The translations under genes and the position numbers were made by a program. Shown piece by piece: positions 1 to 8,201 of a stretch of DNA of 56,800 bases (the first letter of the stretch is position 1; every line of letters starts with the position of its first letter). The stretch is from NCBI GenBank assembly GCA_945877315.1, contig CAMCRP010000015.1, forward strand, positions 1-56,800. The letters are read 5' to 3'. This stretch comes from an uncultured Ruminococcus sp. (lineage in GTDB: Bacteria; Bacillota; Clostridia; Oscillospirales; Ruminococcaceae). The notes under the pieces are model-generated. The model was not told the origin of the DNA. It worked only from the letters and a program-made list of their open reading frames with translations, and did no database searches.

Positions 1-12
1 AGGATTTTCAGC

Positions 13-39
13 CAACAACTGCCCTTTGGGCAGTTGTTG
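13..39 (-). terminator. Hairpin downstream of the WYL regulator
   Basis: A perfect 12-bp inverted repeat (CAACAACTGCCC / GGGCAGTTGTTG) with a 3-nt loop lies 9 bp beyond the stop codon of the minus-strand WYL gene. No clear U-tract follows on the minus strand, so it is either a weak terminator or a 3'-end stabilising hairpin. Confidence 0.45.
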
Positions 40-47
40 AGTACGGA

Positions 48-1325
48 CTATTTATATCTTTCCAAAAGTCTTTCGGCGGAGGACTTCATTTCTGCCCTCA
101 GCGAAGCAGGCTCGATAATCTCGGCACCGTCGCCGTATTCCAAAGCCCACATAATAACGCCCTTAGGCGATGCACTGTAAACGGTTATCATCAGCTCGTC
201 GGGGGAACATGGTTTTATCTTTATCTCAAACCCGAAGGTGTCCAGAACATTGTTAAGCAGATACTTTTTGCAGCGCAGAACAACATCTGTCCGCCCCTCG
301 TCGGAGGAATACATAACGGGATTGCGTCCCTTGTACCTGGACACATTAAATTCCCCGCTTTTCATATATGTGTTTTCTGTCAGCTCCTCCACAGGCTGGG
401 AGGTGCATTTGACGTTCTTCATTCTGTCAACACGGTAGTTAAGGTATCTGTATTTGCCCGTCTTGTCCTTATAATATGTAACAAGATAGTAATATCCGTT
501 TGACCAAAGCAGCTTCAGGGGATTTACCGTGCGGACAATATCCCCGTTTTTCAGGATTTTGGGAGAAAACACGATCTTATGTGTACTTTCGTTAAAAGCG
601 TACTCGTAATATTCAAAGCTTATCCTGTTTACCTTCTTTGACTTAACGGCGAGATACTTCTCCCGTGACATTTTTGCTTCGGGCAGGGACAAACAGGGGA
701 GGGCTTTTGCGTCATCATATTCTGTGACAGAAAATGCCTTATATATCTCCTTCAAATTCTCATAATATGTACCGGGATATTTGTCTGCACCGATAAGATC
801 GGGTTTGTACGGCATCTGATTATATTCGGTAGTAAGCTCATTCAGCGCATTGACTATTTCCTCTGTCATTTTCGGTTCCGCATAAGGGTAAACGCAGATA
901 GCATCTCGGAGAATAGCCGTCTGTTCCTCGGTCAGGGGTCCTTCGGCATAATATCTTTTTTCCCTGCAGCTGAATTTTTTCGCATCGGGATTGGAATTAT
1001 ACAGCTTTATACCCAAAAGCTGCTTTGGTTTCTTTTCATTATCCTCGGGTTTATTGCTGTAATCCTTCAAAAATCGTTTTACACGGGACTCATAGGTTTT
1101 GTATTTTGGCATTTTAGGGTCATATACCACATCACTCTTATCCTCGGGAAACTCCTCATTTCTCAGGGCAGTCAAAAGCTCAGCAGCGGAGATCTTGTGA
1201 TTTTTCGATGAATGTTTGACCATATAATCCAGCAGAAACAGCGTATGTTCAAACTTCTTTTTGGTGCTGACCTTTTTTCCCTTACGGTCAGCAGCTTTTT
1301 TGGACGTTTTCTTTTCGTTGCTCAT
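48..1325 (-). CDS. WYL-domain transcriptional regulator
   Basis: 425 aa and probably a DNA-binding regulator. The first 25 residues are very Lys-rich, followed by a winged-helix-like region (about residues 25-100). The middle and C-terminal parts carry a WYL domain, with the typical VNPLKLLWSNGYYYLVTYY stretch followed by YRVDRM, then a WCX-like C-terminal region. WYL domains bind small ligands or nucleic-acid fragments and often regulate stress or defence genes; the ligand here is unknown. The ATG at 1325 follows AAGGGG at a plausible spacing. The gene ends on TAG, which shows that TAG terminates translation in this genome. It is divergent from the unknown gene at 1549 and could regulate it, but that is only inference from position. 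Confidence 0.85.
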   Translation of the reverse strand: MSNEKKTSKKAADRKGKKVSTKKKFEHTLFLLDYMVKHSSKNHKISAAELLTALRNEEFPEDKSDVVYDPKMPKYKTYESRVKRFLKDYSNKPEDNEKKPKQLLGIKLYNSNPDAKKFSCREKRYYAEGPLTEEQTAILRDAICVYPYAEPKMTEEIVNALNELTTEYNQMPYKPDLIGADKYPGTYYENLKEIYKAFSVTEYDDAKALPCLSLPEAKMSREKYLAVKSKKVNRISFEYYEYAFNESTHKIVFSPKILKNGDIVRTVNPLKLLWSNGYYYLVTYYKDKTGKYRYLNYRVDRMKNVKCTSQPVEELTENTYMKSGEFNVSRYKGRNPVMYSSDEGRTDVVLRCKKYLLNNVLDTFGFEIKIKPCSPDELMITVYSASPKGVIMWALEYGDGAEIIEPASLRAEMKSSAERLLERYK

Positions 1326-1380
1326 AGTAATTTTCCCCTTTTTTACGACATTTTGCCTGAGCGATATATTTAAGGAACCG

Positions 1381-1433
1381 CTGATTAATACTAAACACCC
1401 ATTAATCAGTATTTCCCTAATGGTGTTTAGTAT
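1381..1433. repeat. Overlapping inverted repeats between divergent genes
   Basis: Two mutually exclusive hairpins overlap. CTGATTAAT (1381-1389) pairs with ATTAATCAG (1401-1409), and ATACTAAACACC (1388-1399) pairs with GGTGTTTAGTAT (1422-1433). The TACTAAACACC motif recurs near 56750 beside another hairpin, so this is probably a dispersed repeat. The rest of the 1326-1548 intergenic region holds little else apart from a possible extended -10 (TGCTATACT, ending at 1515) for the gene at 1549, without a well-spaced -35. Confidence 0.6.
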
Positions 1434-1548
1434 AAGGCAAATGTTTCTGACAACAAGGCTTTATAAAAAAACACTTCAAAATTGAAGCGAATTTACCGAA
1501 AATGTATGCTATACTTTATATGAAACTATCCGAAGGAAGGCGATCGTC

Positions 1549-2826
1549 ATGACCTTTAATATAAATAACAAGCTCAGCTTCCCGAGCTATTCTGAGATAA
1601 TATACCTCGACGAGCTTATTCGAGCCGCTTTAAATCAGGACAATACGGAAGAATTCTGCGGACTTACAGAAAGCCTGAAAACAAGCAAAAGAAGCATATT
1701 AAGCAATAAAATAAAAAAGCAGCTTCTGACCGTCATAAGCCTGACAGACTCACCCGAAAAGCTCTCTGCATTTTTTGATTACACACAAAAAACCGATTTC
1801 AGCTTAGACGCATGCTATGACTCACGGACCGACTATTCCCGCCCAATTATCGACTCTCTTATAATTTCCATTGTCAGAAATGACCTTGAAACCGCAAGGC
1901 AGCTTCTGGGTGACCGCAGCAATACATTTATGTACGCAGTGCCCATGTATTACATAATGCTCACAAAGAATTACAGCCTGATACCCGACTGCCTGGAATG
2001 TATAAAACGCAGCATCGAATCGCCTTTTTACGACGCCTTCCACAAACGCCCCTTTGAAGATGAGCTTGCCTATGTTATTGCCTCTGCCGCCGTACACAGA
2101 GATTCGGAATTTCTCACAAGGCTGTTTGAGAATGGCTATAAGCCGTCTGTTCTTGCAATAGCCTTTTTGACAAACCGTCCCGATTCCTTTGACTTTCTGG
2201 CAAACACCTACTTTGCATATACGGGAAAATCGGAAAAGCCTTCGGAGTTTGTAAGGACAATTTTCACTCCCGAATATCAGCTGAATTTTGTCCTCTGCAC
2301 CGCACTGTTAAGCGGCAGAGATAACATAAAAGAGCTGCTTTCGCAATACTCCCTTCCCGAAAAAGCAACCGCCATTCTTTCCTCGGATATACGATTCCTG
2401 GAAGGTCAGCAGTATTATAAATCGGGCAGCATAAAGGAGTCTGTCAAATCCATTCTGGACAATGAGCTTACAATAGTTATCGACGACAATTACACTTATT
2501 TTGCCCTTTACAACAGCATTACCGAAGGTCATAATATTACTTTTGATTTGCGGCATTACAATAATAATTTTGACGATGTTCTGTTTAGAATGGGAACTCT
2601 GCTGCCTGACCTTGTTTCCCACAAGCTGATATTTGAGCAGTCGGAGGAATGTCCCCGATTTATCCGAGAAGTACTGAAATACGACAGAAGCGGCAGCTAC
2701 ACACGCCTGTTTATAGAAAACGGCGTTATAAACAATGATAACATATCCGCCGTAAAAAAATATGCCGAAGAAAACGATCTGACCGCCCCTTCGGCAGCAT
2801 TAAAAGAATACCTGAATGAGCACTGA
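1549..2826 (+). CDS. Unknown helical-repeat protein, paralogue 1 of 3
   Basis: 425 aa with no signal peptide or membrane segment, so probably cytoplasmic. I do not recognise a named family. It is clearly related to the proteins at 43403 and 44780. Shared landmarks in the same order are an N-terminal LDELIRAAL-type helix, a YxxMLxKxY segment, an (A/V)ISAAxHRD segment, an FLANTYFAYTG-type segment, a DELTIV strand and a C-terminal ENGVINNDN-type motif. The regularly spaced amphipathic helices resemble degenerate ankyrin or other alpha-solenoid repeats. The start follows GGAAGG. It is divergent from the WYL regulator and is followed by a bidirectional terminator. Function is unknown; a binding scaffold is the cautious guess. 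Confidence 0.75.
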   Translation: MTFNINNKLSFPSYSEIIYLDELIRAALNQDNTEEFCGLTESLKTSKRSILSNKIKKQLLTVISLTDSPEKLSAFFDYTQKTDFSLDACYDSRTDYSRPIIDSLIISIVRNDLETARQLLGDRSNTFMYAVPMYYIMLTKNYSLIPDCLECIKRSIESPFYDAFHKRPFEDELAYVIASAAVHRDSEFLTRLFENGYKPSVLAIAFLTNRPDSFDFLANTYFAYTGKSEKPSEFVRTIFTPEYQLNFVLCTALLSGRDNIKELLSQYSLPEKATAILSSDIRFLEGQQYYKSGSIKESVKSILDNELTIVIDDNYTYFALYNSITEGHNITFDLRHYNNNFDDVLFRMGTLLPDLVSHKLIFEQSEECPRFIREVLKYDRSGSYTRLFIENGVINNDNISAVKKYAEENDLTAPSAALKEYLNEH

Positions 2827-2832
2827 CCATAC

Positions 2833-2854
2833 ATTCCCCCGTTTTTGGGGGAAT
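2833..2854. terminator. Bidirectional rho-independent terminator
   Basis: ATTCCCCC / GGGGGAAT stem with a GTTTTT loop, followed by ATTTTTTAT on the plus strand. It separates the convergent genes ending at 2826 (+) and 2896 (-). Confidence 0.85.
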
Positions 2855-2895
2855 ATTTTTTATCGCCATCTATTAATTCAACACTCACCATTCGA

Positions 2896-4086
2896 TCAGT
2901 AAACAACCGCACCATACTTCCCCGCTATCCTATGCAGCCTGTCCTCGTTAATAGAGCAGCTGCGGTCTATCATAGCCCGTCCCTGATAACAGAGCAATGC
3001 AGCTTTAAGTGCCATTTCATCGTCGGAACGGAACATAACGGGCAGATTTGCCATAGACGCATTTCTCGCAAAATGGTAAGCGTCATCGGAGGAATACAGC
3101 TCCACCGCAATAACGTCGAAGTTGGTGTCCTCCAGCTCCAGAAGCTCGTCGGACATATCAAGGCTGCACTCCAGATAAGGGCTGCTCTCTATACTGTCGG
3201 GGGACAGGAAGAACACCTGACGGCGGTTTGCAAGCAAAAGCTCGTCCCCCTCGACCCGCTCCCTTCCGAAACGGATAATGCCCTTTTCCTCCGCAATTTT
3301 TCCCGAACGCTCTATGTATTCCCGTGACAAATTATGTCCGCCTAAAAGCTCCGCACCGCTGTCCGTAAACAGCCTGAGATTTTCCGCAAATTCATCGGGG
3401 GACAGTACCCGCTCCGACTCAAAATCCGCAAAAGCGTTCGGTCGGGCAATAAGCGGAATCTTGGCAAATTCCTTTAATTCGCCCAAAACCTCCGCAGCAT
3501 CGGCACAGCAGGGCACGTCCTGAATTCCGAACGCCTCCGCACCCAGCTCCTGCGCCACCAGCAGACAGGCAAACACGGAGGTGTCCGCACAGTCGGGCAG
3601 AGTCATTCCCTCGCTGTCGGAGGTGACAGTTACCCAAACGGGCAAAGCGGTTTTCCGTCCGCCAATAACAGCGGCACGGCACTCCTCCATATAGCCCATT
3701 TCCTCGGCGGAAATAATGTCGCAGCCCGCTTCTGCATATGCGGCGGCAGCATCGGTGTAAATGTCAACCAGCTTCATAAAGGAAAGCTCGTCCTCGTCGT
3801 CGGCAGTTACGGGAGATATCACCCCCGCTATGGGACATTCCGCATTTTCCTCGGCAATAGCTTTTCGGGCTGCTTCGGCATATTCCGCAGCTATTTTCCG
3901 AAAACGCTCCTCACTGTCCTCGTCAAGGGGATAATACTCCGTGGGAATACGCAGAAACAGCACCCTTGCACCGCTTCTTATATCCTGTCTGAAAAGTGAG
4001 GCAAGCCTTCTACTCGGAGGCTCCGCAGCCTCGCTCTGTTCATTCTGAGAAGCTCCGTCAAGGAGCATAGGCAATCGGTATTTCAT
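2896..4086 (-). CDS. Degenerate homocysteine S-methyltransferase-like protein
   Basis: 396 aa from the ATG at 4086 (AAGGAATG ribosome site); a longer frame reaching 4194 would overlap the upstream gene. It opens with LPMLLDGA, the usual beginning of the homocysteine S-methyltransferase (MetH/BHMT) barrel, and keeps DIISAEEMGYMEECRAA in place of the family's D-L-L-x-x-E-T segment. The zinc-ligand cysteines are missing: the GINC position reads GIQD and the GGCCGT position reads GGHN. The C-terminal end (GRAMID...KYGAVVY) recalls the start of the MetH pterin-binding module. Methyltransfer in the usual Zn-dependent way therefore looks unlikely. The gene lies 13 bp after the DUF1934 gene, probably in one transcript. 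Confidence 0.6.
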   Translation of the reverse strand: MKYRLPMLLDGASQNEQSEAAEPPSRRLASLFRQDIRSGARVLFLRIPTEYYPLDEDSEERFRKIAAEYAEAARKAIAEENAECPIAGVISPVTADDEDELSFMKLVDIYTDAAAAYAEAGCDIISAEEMGYMEECRAAVIGGRKTALPVWVTVTSDSEGMTLPDCADTSVFACLLVAQELGAEAFGIQDVPCCADAAEVLGELKEFAKIPLIARPNAFADFESERVLSPDEFAENLRLFTDSGAELLGGHNLSREYIERSGKIAEEKGIIRFGRERVEGDELLLANRRQVFFLSPDSIESSPYLECSLDMSDELLELEDTNFDVIAVELYSSDDAYHFARNASMANLPVMFRSDDEMALKAALLCYQGRAMIDRSCSINEDRLHRIAGKYGAVVY

Positions 4087-4099
4087 AATTACATTCCTT

Positions 4100-4522
4100 T
4101 CAGTAAAGTTGGGCGTGTACTTCCGTTTCCATAAGTCCGCCTGCATTTGCGTCAATGGCGTATTTGAAACGCAGACTTCCCCCGTCCTCGGCAAGCATAT
4201 TTTCGATAAGCGACGTTGTTACGGAAATGATAACGCTTCCGTAGGGCGTCGCATATTGGCAATGGTGAGTTTTCCCCGCTTCAAGGATAAGCTCGGAGGG
4301 TGCATCTCCCTCCCTTGTTACGGTCGCCCTTTCGCAGCCGAAACAGGTTATGGTAGACTTCCCTTTCAGCCCCGTTGCAACGGAGTCGTCATAGGTAATG
4401 GCAAAGCTGCCGTCCTTTAGCCTTGCAAATTCTGCTTCGGTGAGAAGCTCAAACTGCTCGGGTTCTTCGTTCATTATCCTTTGATTGGTGGTTATTTTTA
4501 AGTTGTATTTTTTCCTTATCAT
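4100..4522 (-). CDS. DUF1934 (YwiB-like) beta-barrel protein
   Basis: 140 aa. The pattern ATGLKGKSTITCFGCE, then a VTREG turn, EAGKTHHCQYATPYG and a C-terminal KYAIDAN segment fits DUF1934, small calycin-like barrels represented by Bacillus YwiB, whose role is unknown. ATG at 4522 with GGAG seven bases upstream; an internal Met (MNEEPEQ) is an alternative start. It is transcribed just ahead of the methyltransferase-like gene with a 13-bp gap. Nothing in the sequence points to a substrate. Confidence 0.75.
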   Translation of the reverse strand: MIRKKYNLKITTNQRIMNEEPEQFELLTEAEFARLKDGSFAITYDDSVATGLKGKSTITCFGCERATVTREGDAPSELILEAGKTHHCQYATPYGSVIISVTTSLIENMLAEDGGSLRFKYAIDANAGGLMETEVHAQLY

Positions 4523-4615
4523 TTTATTCTCCGATAATTTTTTGGATATGTCACAGCATATGGCTGGAAAATTGCATTTTTAATGCTCCCGTATAAATGG
4601 GAATTTATACATAAA

Positions 4616-5131
4616 TTATGATAACTCTTCATTTACAAAATCTTCATATACAGTACCTGATTGAACGCCCCTAAGTTCAATCGTCACCCAAGTCCATATA
4701 GATGCCCTATCATCTAATGTAAAATGAAATTTACTTTGCAATTCTTCATCACCCAATATTTCTTCACTAAATTGTTCTTCATCATCATATTCAATAAACA
4801 TTTTGATATAAAATGAATTGTCAGTTTCTGTCGTAAATTCAGTGAGTTTTTCATTTGGGACTGTGATACCTTCTTCACAAATCAGTCCGTCATAACCATT
4901 AGTTGCAAAATCATATAATAAATATTCTTTTTGACAATCCCTGCAAATAGCTTTAACTGCTTGTGCGGATAATTCTTCGTATTCTCCTATCGTCAACTGG
5001 TTTTTGTCAAAAAAATCACCAAAATATCGTATTCCAAAGGATTTACAGCCACATTTACAAATTATTTCACCTTCATATCCATCATCATCTATTGGAAGAA
5101 ATATATCGACGAGATTTTTAGGTATAAGCAT
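4616..5131 (-). CDS. AT-rich orphan with Cys pairs
   Basis: 171 aa, acidic, no signal peptide or membrane segment. Four cysteines fall in a zinc-ribbon-like arrangement: CKCGC near residue 26 and CRDC near residue 63. The DNA is visibly more AT-rich, with different codon use, than murI upstream and the DUF1934 gene downstream. This is compatible with recent acquisition. A good AAGGAG site precedes the ATG at 5131. I do not recognise the family. Small acidic orphans like this are often immunity or SUKH-type proteins, but nothing here proves that. Confidence 0.65.
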   Translation of the reverse strand: MLIPKNLVDIFLPIDDDGYEGEIICKCGCKSFGIRYFGDFFDKNQLTIGEYEELSAQAVKAICRDCQKEYLLYDFATNGYDGLICEEGITVPNEKLTEFTTETDNSFYIKMFIEYDDEEQFSEEILGDEELQSKFHFTLDDRASIWTWVTIELRGVQSGTVYEDFVNEELS

Positions 5132-5212
5132 TTATAAAAGCTCCTTTTCTTTGTTAATAACTTCAACTTCCGATTTACAGGGCTTATATTTCTCAGCATC
5201 GTATGGACGGAT

Positions 5213-6037
5213 TTAATTCGCCGTCAACTCGTCAATGCTGACCTTCTCCACCCTGCCCCGAAATTCCTGTCCCAGAAACGCCTTTGCATTTTCCGCAAAA
5301 AGCTCCACGCTGTCCGACGCAAAATAGCGGTTCTCGCCGGGTTCTTCACGGTCGGAGAGCATCTCCGTTTCCGTCAGCACCGCAAGAACGTGCTTTGCAG
5401 CCTCCTCGCCCGGGGAAATAAGAGTAACCTTATCCCCCATATAATCGGAAATAATATCACGGATAATGGGATAATGAGTGCAGCCCATTATGAGAACATC
5501 AACATTTTCATCTCGGATAGGCTTTAAATACTGCGCCGCAGCAAGCTTTGTTATCTCATTGTCACGGGCGGTAAACCCGTTTTCAACAAGCGGAACAAAC
5601 AGCGGACAGCCGTTGCCAACAACAGTCAAATCGGGACGGATAGCACGGATAGCCTTGCCGTAAGCACCGCTCCGAATGGTTGCGGGAGTGCCTATAACAC
5701 CTATTTTTCCCGAACGTGTAGCCGAACAAGCCGCCTGAGCCGCAGGCATAAGCACGCCCGTGAAGGGAACGCCGTCCCCCGTGTTCATATTTGCGCCCAC
5801 AGCCGAGCTTACCGTACCGCAGGCGGCAACGATGAATTTCACGTTATGCTTTTTGATAAAGCGAATGTCCTGCTCGGCGTATTTGAGGATAGTTTCCTTG
5901 CTTCGGGTGCCGTAGGGGAGCCTTGCGGTGTCCCCGAAATAAACGATATTTTCATGAGGAAGAAGCCTGTTGAACTCGGCAACGGCAGTCAGACCGCCTA
6001 TTCCCGAATCAAAGACCCCGATCGGAGCGTTATTCAT
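5213..6037 (-). CDS. murI: Glutamate racemase
   Basis: 274 aa from the ATG at 6037; a TTG at 6058 would add seven residues but sits upstream of the AAAAGGCGGA ribosome site that serves 6037. The enzyme converts L- to D-glutamate for peptidoglycan. IGVFDSGIGGLTA is the family N-terminus. The two catalytic cysteines lie in AACGT and GCTHYP; the first motif reads CGT rather than the commoner CNT. The ATG overlaps the last eight bases of ddl, so translation is probably coupled. Both genes supply D-amino acids for the peptidoglycan stem peptide. Confidence 0.95.
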   Translation of the reverse strand: MNNAPIGVFDSGIGGLTAVAEFNRLLPHENIVYFGDTARLPYGTRSKETILKYAEQDIRFIKKHNVKFIVAACGTVSSAVGANMNTGDGVPFTGVLMPAAQAACSATRSGKIGVIGTPATIRSGAYGKAIRAIRPDLTVVGNGCPLFVPLVENGFTARDNEITKLAAAQYLKPIRDENVDVLIMGCTHYPIIRDIISDYMGDKVTLISPGEEAAKHVLAVLTETEMLSDREEPGENRYFASDSVELFAENAKAFLGQEFRGRVEKVSIDELTAN

Positions 6038-7109
6038 AGGATACGTCCGCCTTTTCAAGAGATAGCTTTACAAGTCTGTCAAGCAGCTCGGAATAGGAAA
6101 TTCCGATGTTATCCATAAGCTTCGGGTACATACTGATAGCCGTGAAGCCGGGGAGTGTGTTTATCTCGTTTATGTAAATTTCGCCGTCTTCACGGAGGAA
6201 GAAGTCCACTCTTGCCAGACCCGAACCGTTTACCGCCTTGAACGCCTTTACAGCGATCTCTCTCATTCTGCGGGAAACGTCGTCGGGGATCTCTGCGGGA
6301 ATTCCGAGGACGGTGGAGCCGAGGATATACTTTGCCTCATAGTCGTAGAACTTGTCATTTGCGGGCATAATCTCGCCGACTGTGGACGCAAAGGGATTGT
6401 CATTGCCCATAACAGCGCACTCTATCTCACGTCCGACAATGGTTTCCTCAATGACCGCCTTCTTGTCGTGGGCAAATGCCAGCTTGATAGCGTCCTTTAG
6501 GGACTCCTCGTCCTCTGCCCTGTTCACGCCGATAGAAGAGCCGCCGTTTGCGGGCTTGACATAAACGGGGAAGCCCAGCTCGCCGCCTATTTCGGTGCAG
6601 ATGCTGTCCAGCTCGCCCAGCTCGGAGCGGAGAACGGTCTTGTAGCGTGCGGTGTTGATTCCTGCACTGTTCAGGACGATATGTGTGAACTCCTTGTCCA
6701 TGCAAACGGCAGAAGCAAGGACTCCGCAGCCTACATAAGGTATTCCCGACAGCTCCAGCAGGCCCTGAACGGTGCCGTCCTCGCCGTTTTTGCCGTGGAG
6801 GACGGGAAACACAGCGTCTATCTTAGTGAAAGAATAGCTGTCGTTTTCTATCTTCATAATGCCCTTGTACATAGGGTCGGGCAGGATAACTGCGGGGGTG
6901 CAGTCGGGGTTAGCGTCCCACTGACCCAGGGGGATATTTTTCACATCTCCGGGGTAGAATAACCATCTGCCCTTTTTGGTGATACCGATAGGGATAACCT
7001 CGTACTTATCCTTCGGGAGATTCTGGATAACATTTGCAGCGGATTTCAGAGATATTTCGTGCTCGCTGGACACGCCGCCGAACAGCACGGCTACACGGAT
7101 TTTAGACAT
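6030..7109 (-). CDS. ddl: D-alanine--D-alanine ligase
   Basis: 359 aa, ATP-grasp fold, joins two D-Ala for peptidoglycan. Visible motifs are VAVLFGGVSSEHEISL at the N-terminus, YVKPANGGSSIGV in the nucleotide-binding lobe and INEINTLPGFT near the C-terminus. I chose the ATG at 7109 (MSKIRVAV) because the ATG at 7121 directly abuts the AGGA ribosome site. It is the first gene of a ddl-murI pair read from a clear promoter at 7185-7213. Confidence 0.95.
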   Translation of the reverse strand: MSKIRVAVLFGGVSSEHEISLKSAANVIQNLPKDKYEVIPIGITKKGRWLFYPGDVKNIPLGQWDANPDCTPAVILPDPMYKGIMKIENDSYSFTKIDAVFPVLHGKNGEDGTVQGLLELSGIPYVGCGVLASAVCMDKEFTHIVLNSAGINTARYKTVLRSELGELDSICTEIGGELGFPVYVKPANGGSSIGVNRAEDEESLKDAIKLAFAHDKKAVIEETIVGREIECAVMGNDNPFASTVGEIMPANDKFYDYEAKYILGSTVLGIPAEIPDDVSRRMREIAVKAFKAVNGSGLARVDFFLREDGEIYINEINTLPGFTAISMYPKLMDNIGISYSELLDRLVKLSLEKADVSYE

Positions 7110-7184
7110 TATGTCCACCATTCCTTTCTATTTTCAAACGCACCTTTCGTGCATGATACTATATCTTATAATAGTAATAATAAA

Positions 7185-7213
7185 ATTATACCACACTTTT
7201 TGTGATTTAGCAA
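7185..7213 (-). promoter_or_regulatory. SigA-type promoter for ddl-murI
   Basis: On the minus strand: TTGCTA, 17-bp spacer, TATAAT with an extended TGG just upstream of the -10. It gives a leader of roughly 70 nt before the ddl ATG. Confidence 0.75.
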
Positions 7214-7273
7214 CTGTTTTTTGAAAATGTTGAATACAGAATTTATCGAAACAAATCCAACTATCCCTTGTAG

Positions 7274-7292
7274 GGGACGGGTTGCCCGTCCC
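7274..7292. repeat. GC-rich palindrome
   Basis: Perfect 8-bp stem GGGACGGG / CCCGTCCC with a TTG loop, in AT-rich surroundings and with no flanking T-tract. It resembles short dispersed palindromes of gut Firmicutes rather than a terminator. Confidence 0.5.
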
Positions 7293-7350
7293 GCAGTTAC
7301 GCACTTTTTTAGATTTAGGCTAAATCAGCAGAATGCCAAACTGACAAAAA

Positions 7351-7815
7351 CCACTAAAGTAAGGAGTAAAGCAACAAACAAAAACAAGCTAACAATAGAA
7401 ATCAAAATCAAATCACATCGCAAAATGTAAAGCGGGGAAAAGAGGGAGGGGTGAGAGGGAAAGAGGAGTGCAGAGGGGAAAACCGTTAGGGGAGGGGGAA
7501 AGTCCCCGCTTTGCTAAGGGTTTTTTCTGTCCCCCTCCCCTATAAGGTTGTCCCCTTTGCGGGGGTTGCGCAAACTTATAGAGGTCACTAAAGCAGTGTC
7601 GCCTATCAAAAGTTTGACAGATAGGGAGCAAATATGCTTGTGGCTTTTCACAGCCTTTGTGTGACGGAATGCGAAAAACGTGGACGTTTTTCTTTTCCTA
7701 TTGCGGCTTTTGGGTTTGTGGGTTTTCTCTGCTTTTGTTTGACGGAAATCGAAAAATGCGGTGCATTTTTCTTTTCCTATTGGGGGATTGTTGCTTTACT
7801 CCTGTTCTTTTGGTG
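7351..7815. repeat. Inverted-repeat-ended element, copy A
   Basis: The ends carry a perfect 15-bp inverted core, GGAGTAAAGCAACAA at 7363-7377 and its complement at 7788-7802, with weaker similarity outside it. The left 250 bp (to about 7603) closely match both arms of the larger palindrome at 48776-49387. Shared landmarks include CCGTTAGGGGAGGG, a GGGACAACC-type purine/pyrimidine block and the arm end GTGTCGCC. No credible ORF is present. It is best described as a non-coding, possibly MITE-like element. The right half differs and carries the tandem hairpins listed separately. Confidence 0.65.
7663..7782 (+). repeat. Two tandem hairpins with compensatory changes
   Basis: Two copies of a 41-42 bp unit, 78 bp apart (7663-7703 and 7741-7782), both begin GACGGAA and end TTTTTCTTTTCCTATTG. 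Each forms a perfect 9-bp stem: GAAAAACGT/ACGTTTTTC and GAAAAATGC/GCATTTTTC. The stems differ in sequence but remain fully paired, which suggests selection on structure. Confidence 0.7.
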
Positions 7816-7940
7816 ATTTTGATTGTTCGGCTTGACTTTTATTGTTGTTTGTTGACTTTGATTTATGGGCTTTTCTTTTGTGCTTTCTGTCAGTTTGATG
7901 CCCTTGATGTTACAACTTTTGGGTTTACTGCTTACGGATT

Positions 7941-8048
7941 TCGCCGTCTGCGGACGGCGACCAGCCCTTGCTAGCGCCCAAGGGCTGGACCCCAAGGCGC
8001 TTTAGATGCCTGCGGCGCTTTTTCTTTTTTTCTTTTTTTCTTTTTTTG
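7941..8048. repeat. Double hairpin followed by (CT7)x3 tract
   Basis: Hairpin 1 is TCGCCGTC / GACGGCGA (7941-7960). Hairpin 2 is CCAGCCCTTG / CAAGGGCTGG (7961-7988). Both are perfect and directly adjacent. A T-rich tract at 8019-8047 contains three units of C followed by seven T. This could terminate plus-strand transcription ahead of the heat-shock promoter, and the octamer array is a candidate hypervariable site. Confidence 0.6.
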
Positions 8049-8095
8049 CTTCGCTTCGCTTGCAAAATTTGTGCAATTTGCCGAACAAAAACCCC

Positions 8096-8123
8096 TTGAC
8101 ATTCCCAAATAAGTGTGTATAAT
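8096..8123 (+). promoter_or_regulatory. SigA-type promoter for the hrcA operon
   Basis: TTGACA at 8096-8101, a 16-bp spacer and TATAAT at 8118-8123. The predicted transcription start falls inside the CIRCE operator. Confidence 0.9.
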
Positions 8124-8128
8124 AATAA

Positions 8129-8155
8129 TTAGCACTCAGAGAGAATGAGTGCTAA
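8129..8155 (+). promoter_or_regulatory. CIRCE operator (HrcA binding site)
   Basis: A perfect TTAGCACTC-N9-GAGTGCTAA inverted repeat, the consensus CIRCE element. It overlaps the expected transcription start, so HrcA should repress its own operon (hrcA-grpE-dnaK-dnaJ) until heat or misfolded protein inactivates it. Confidence 0.97.
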
Positions 8156-8201
8156 CACACAGCAAACAAGAGTGATAACAAATCCCACGGAGGTGAACAA
8201 T

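Noticed and set aside
7657-7974. 105-codon open frame in the 7.1-8.2 kb intergenic block
   Set aside because: It runs through the tandem hairpins and a T-rich repeat. The Phe/Cys/Leu-rich product and lack of a ribosome site argue against a gene.
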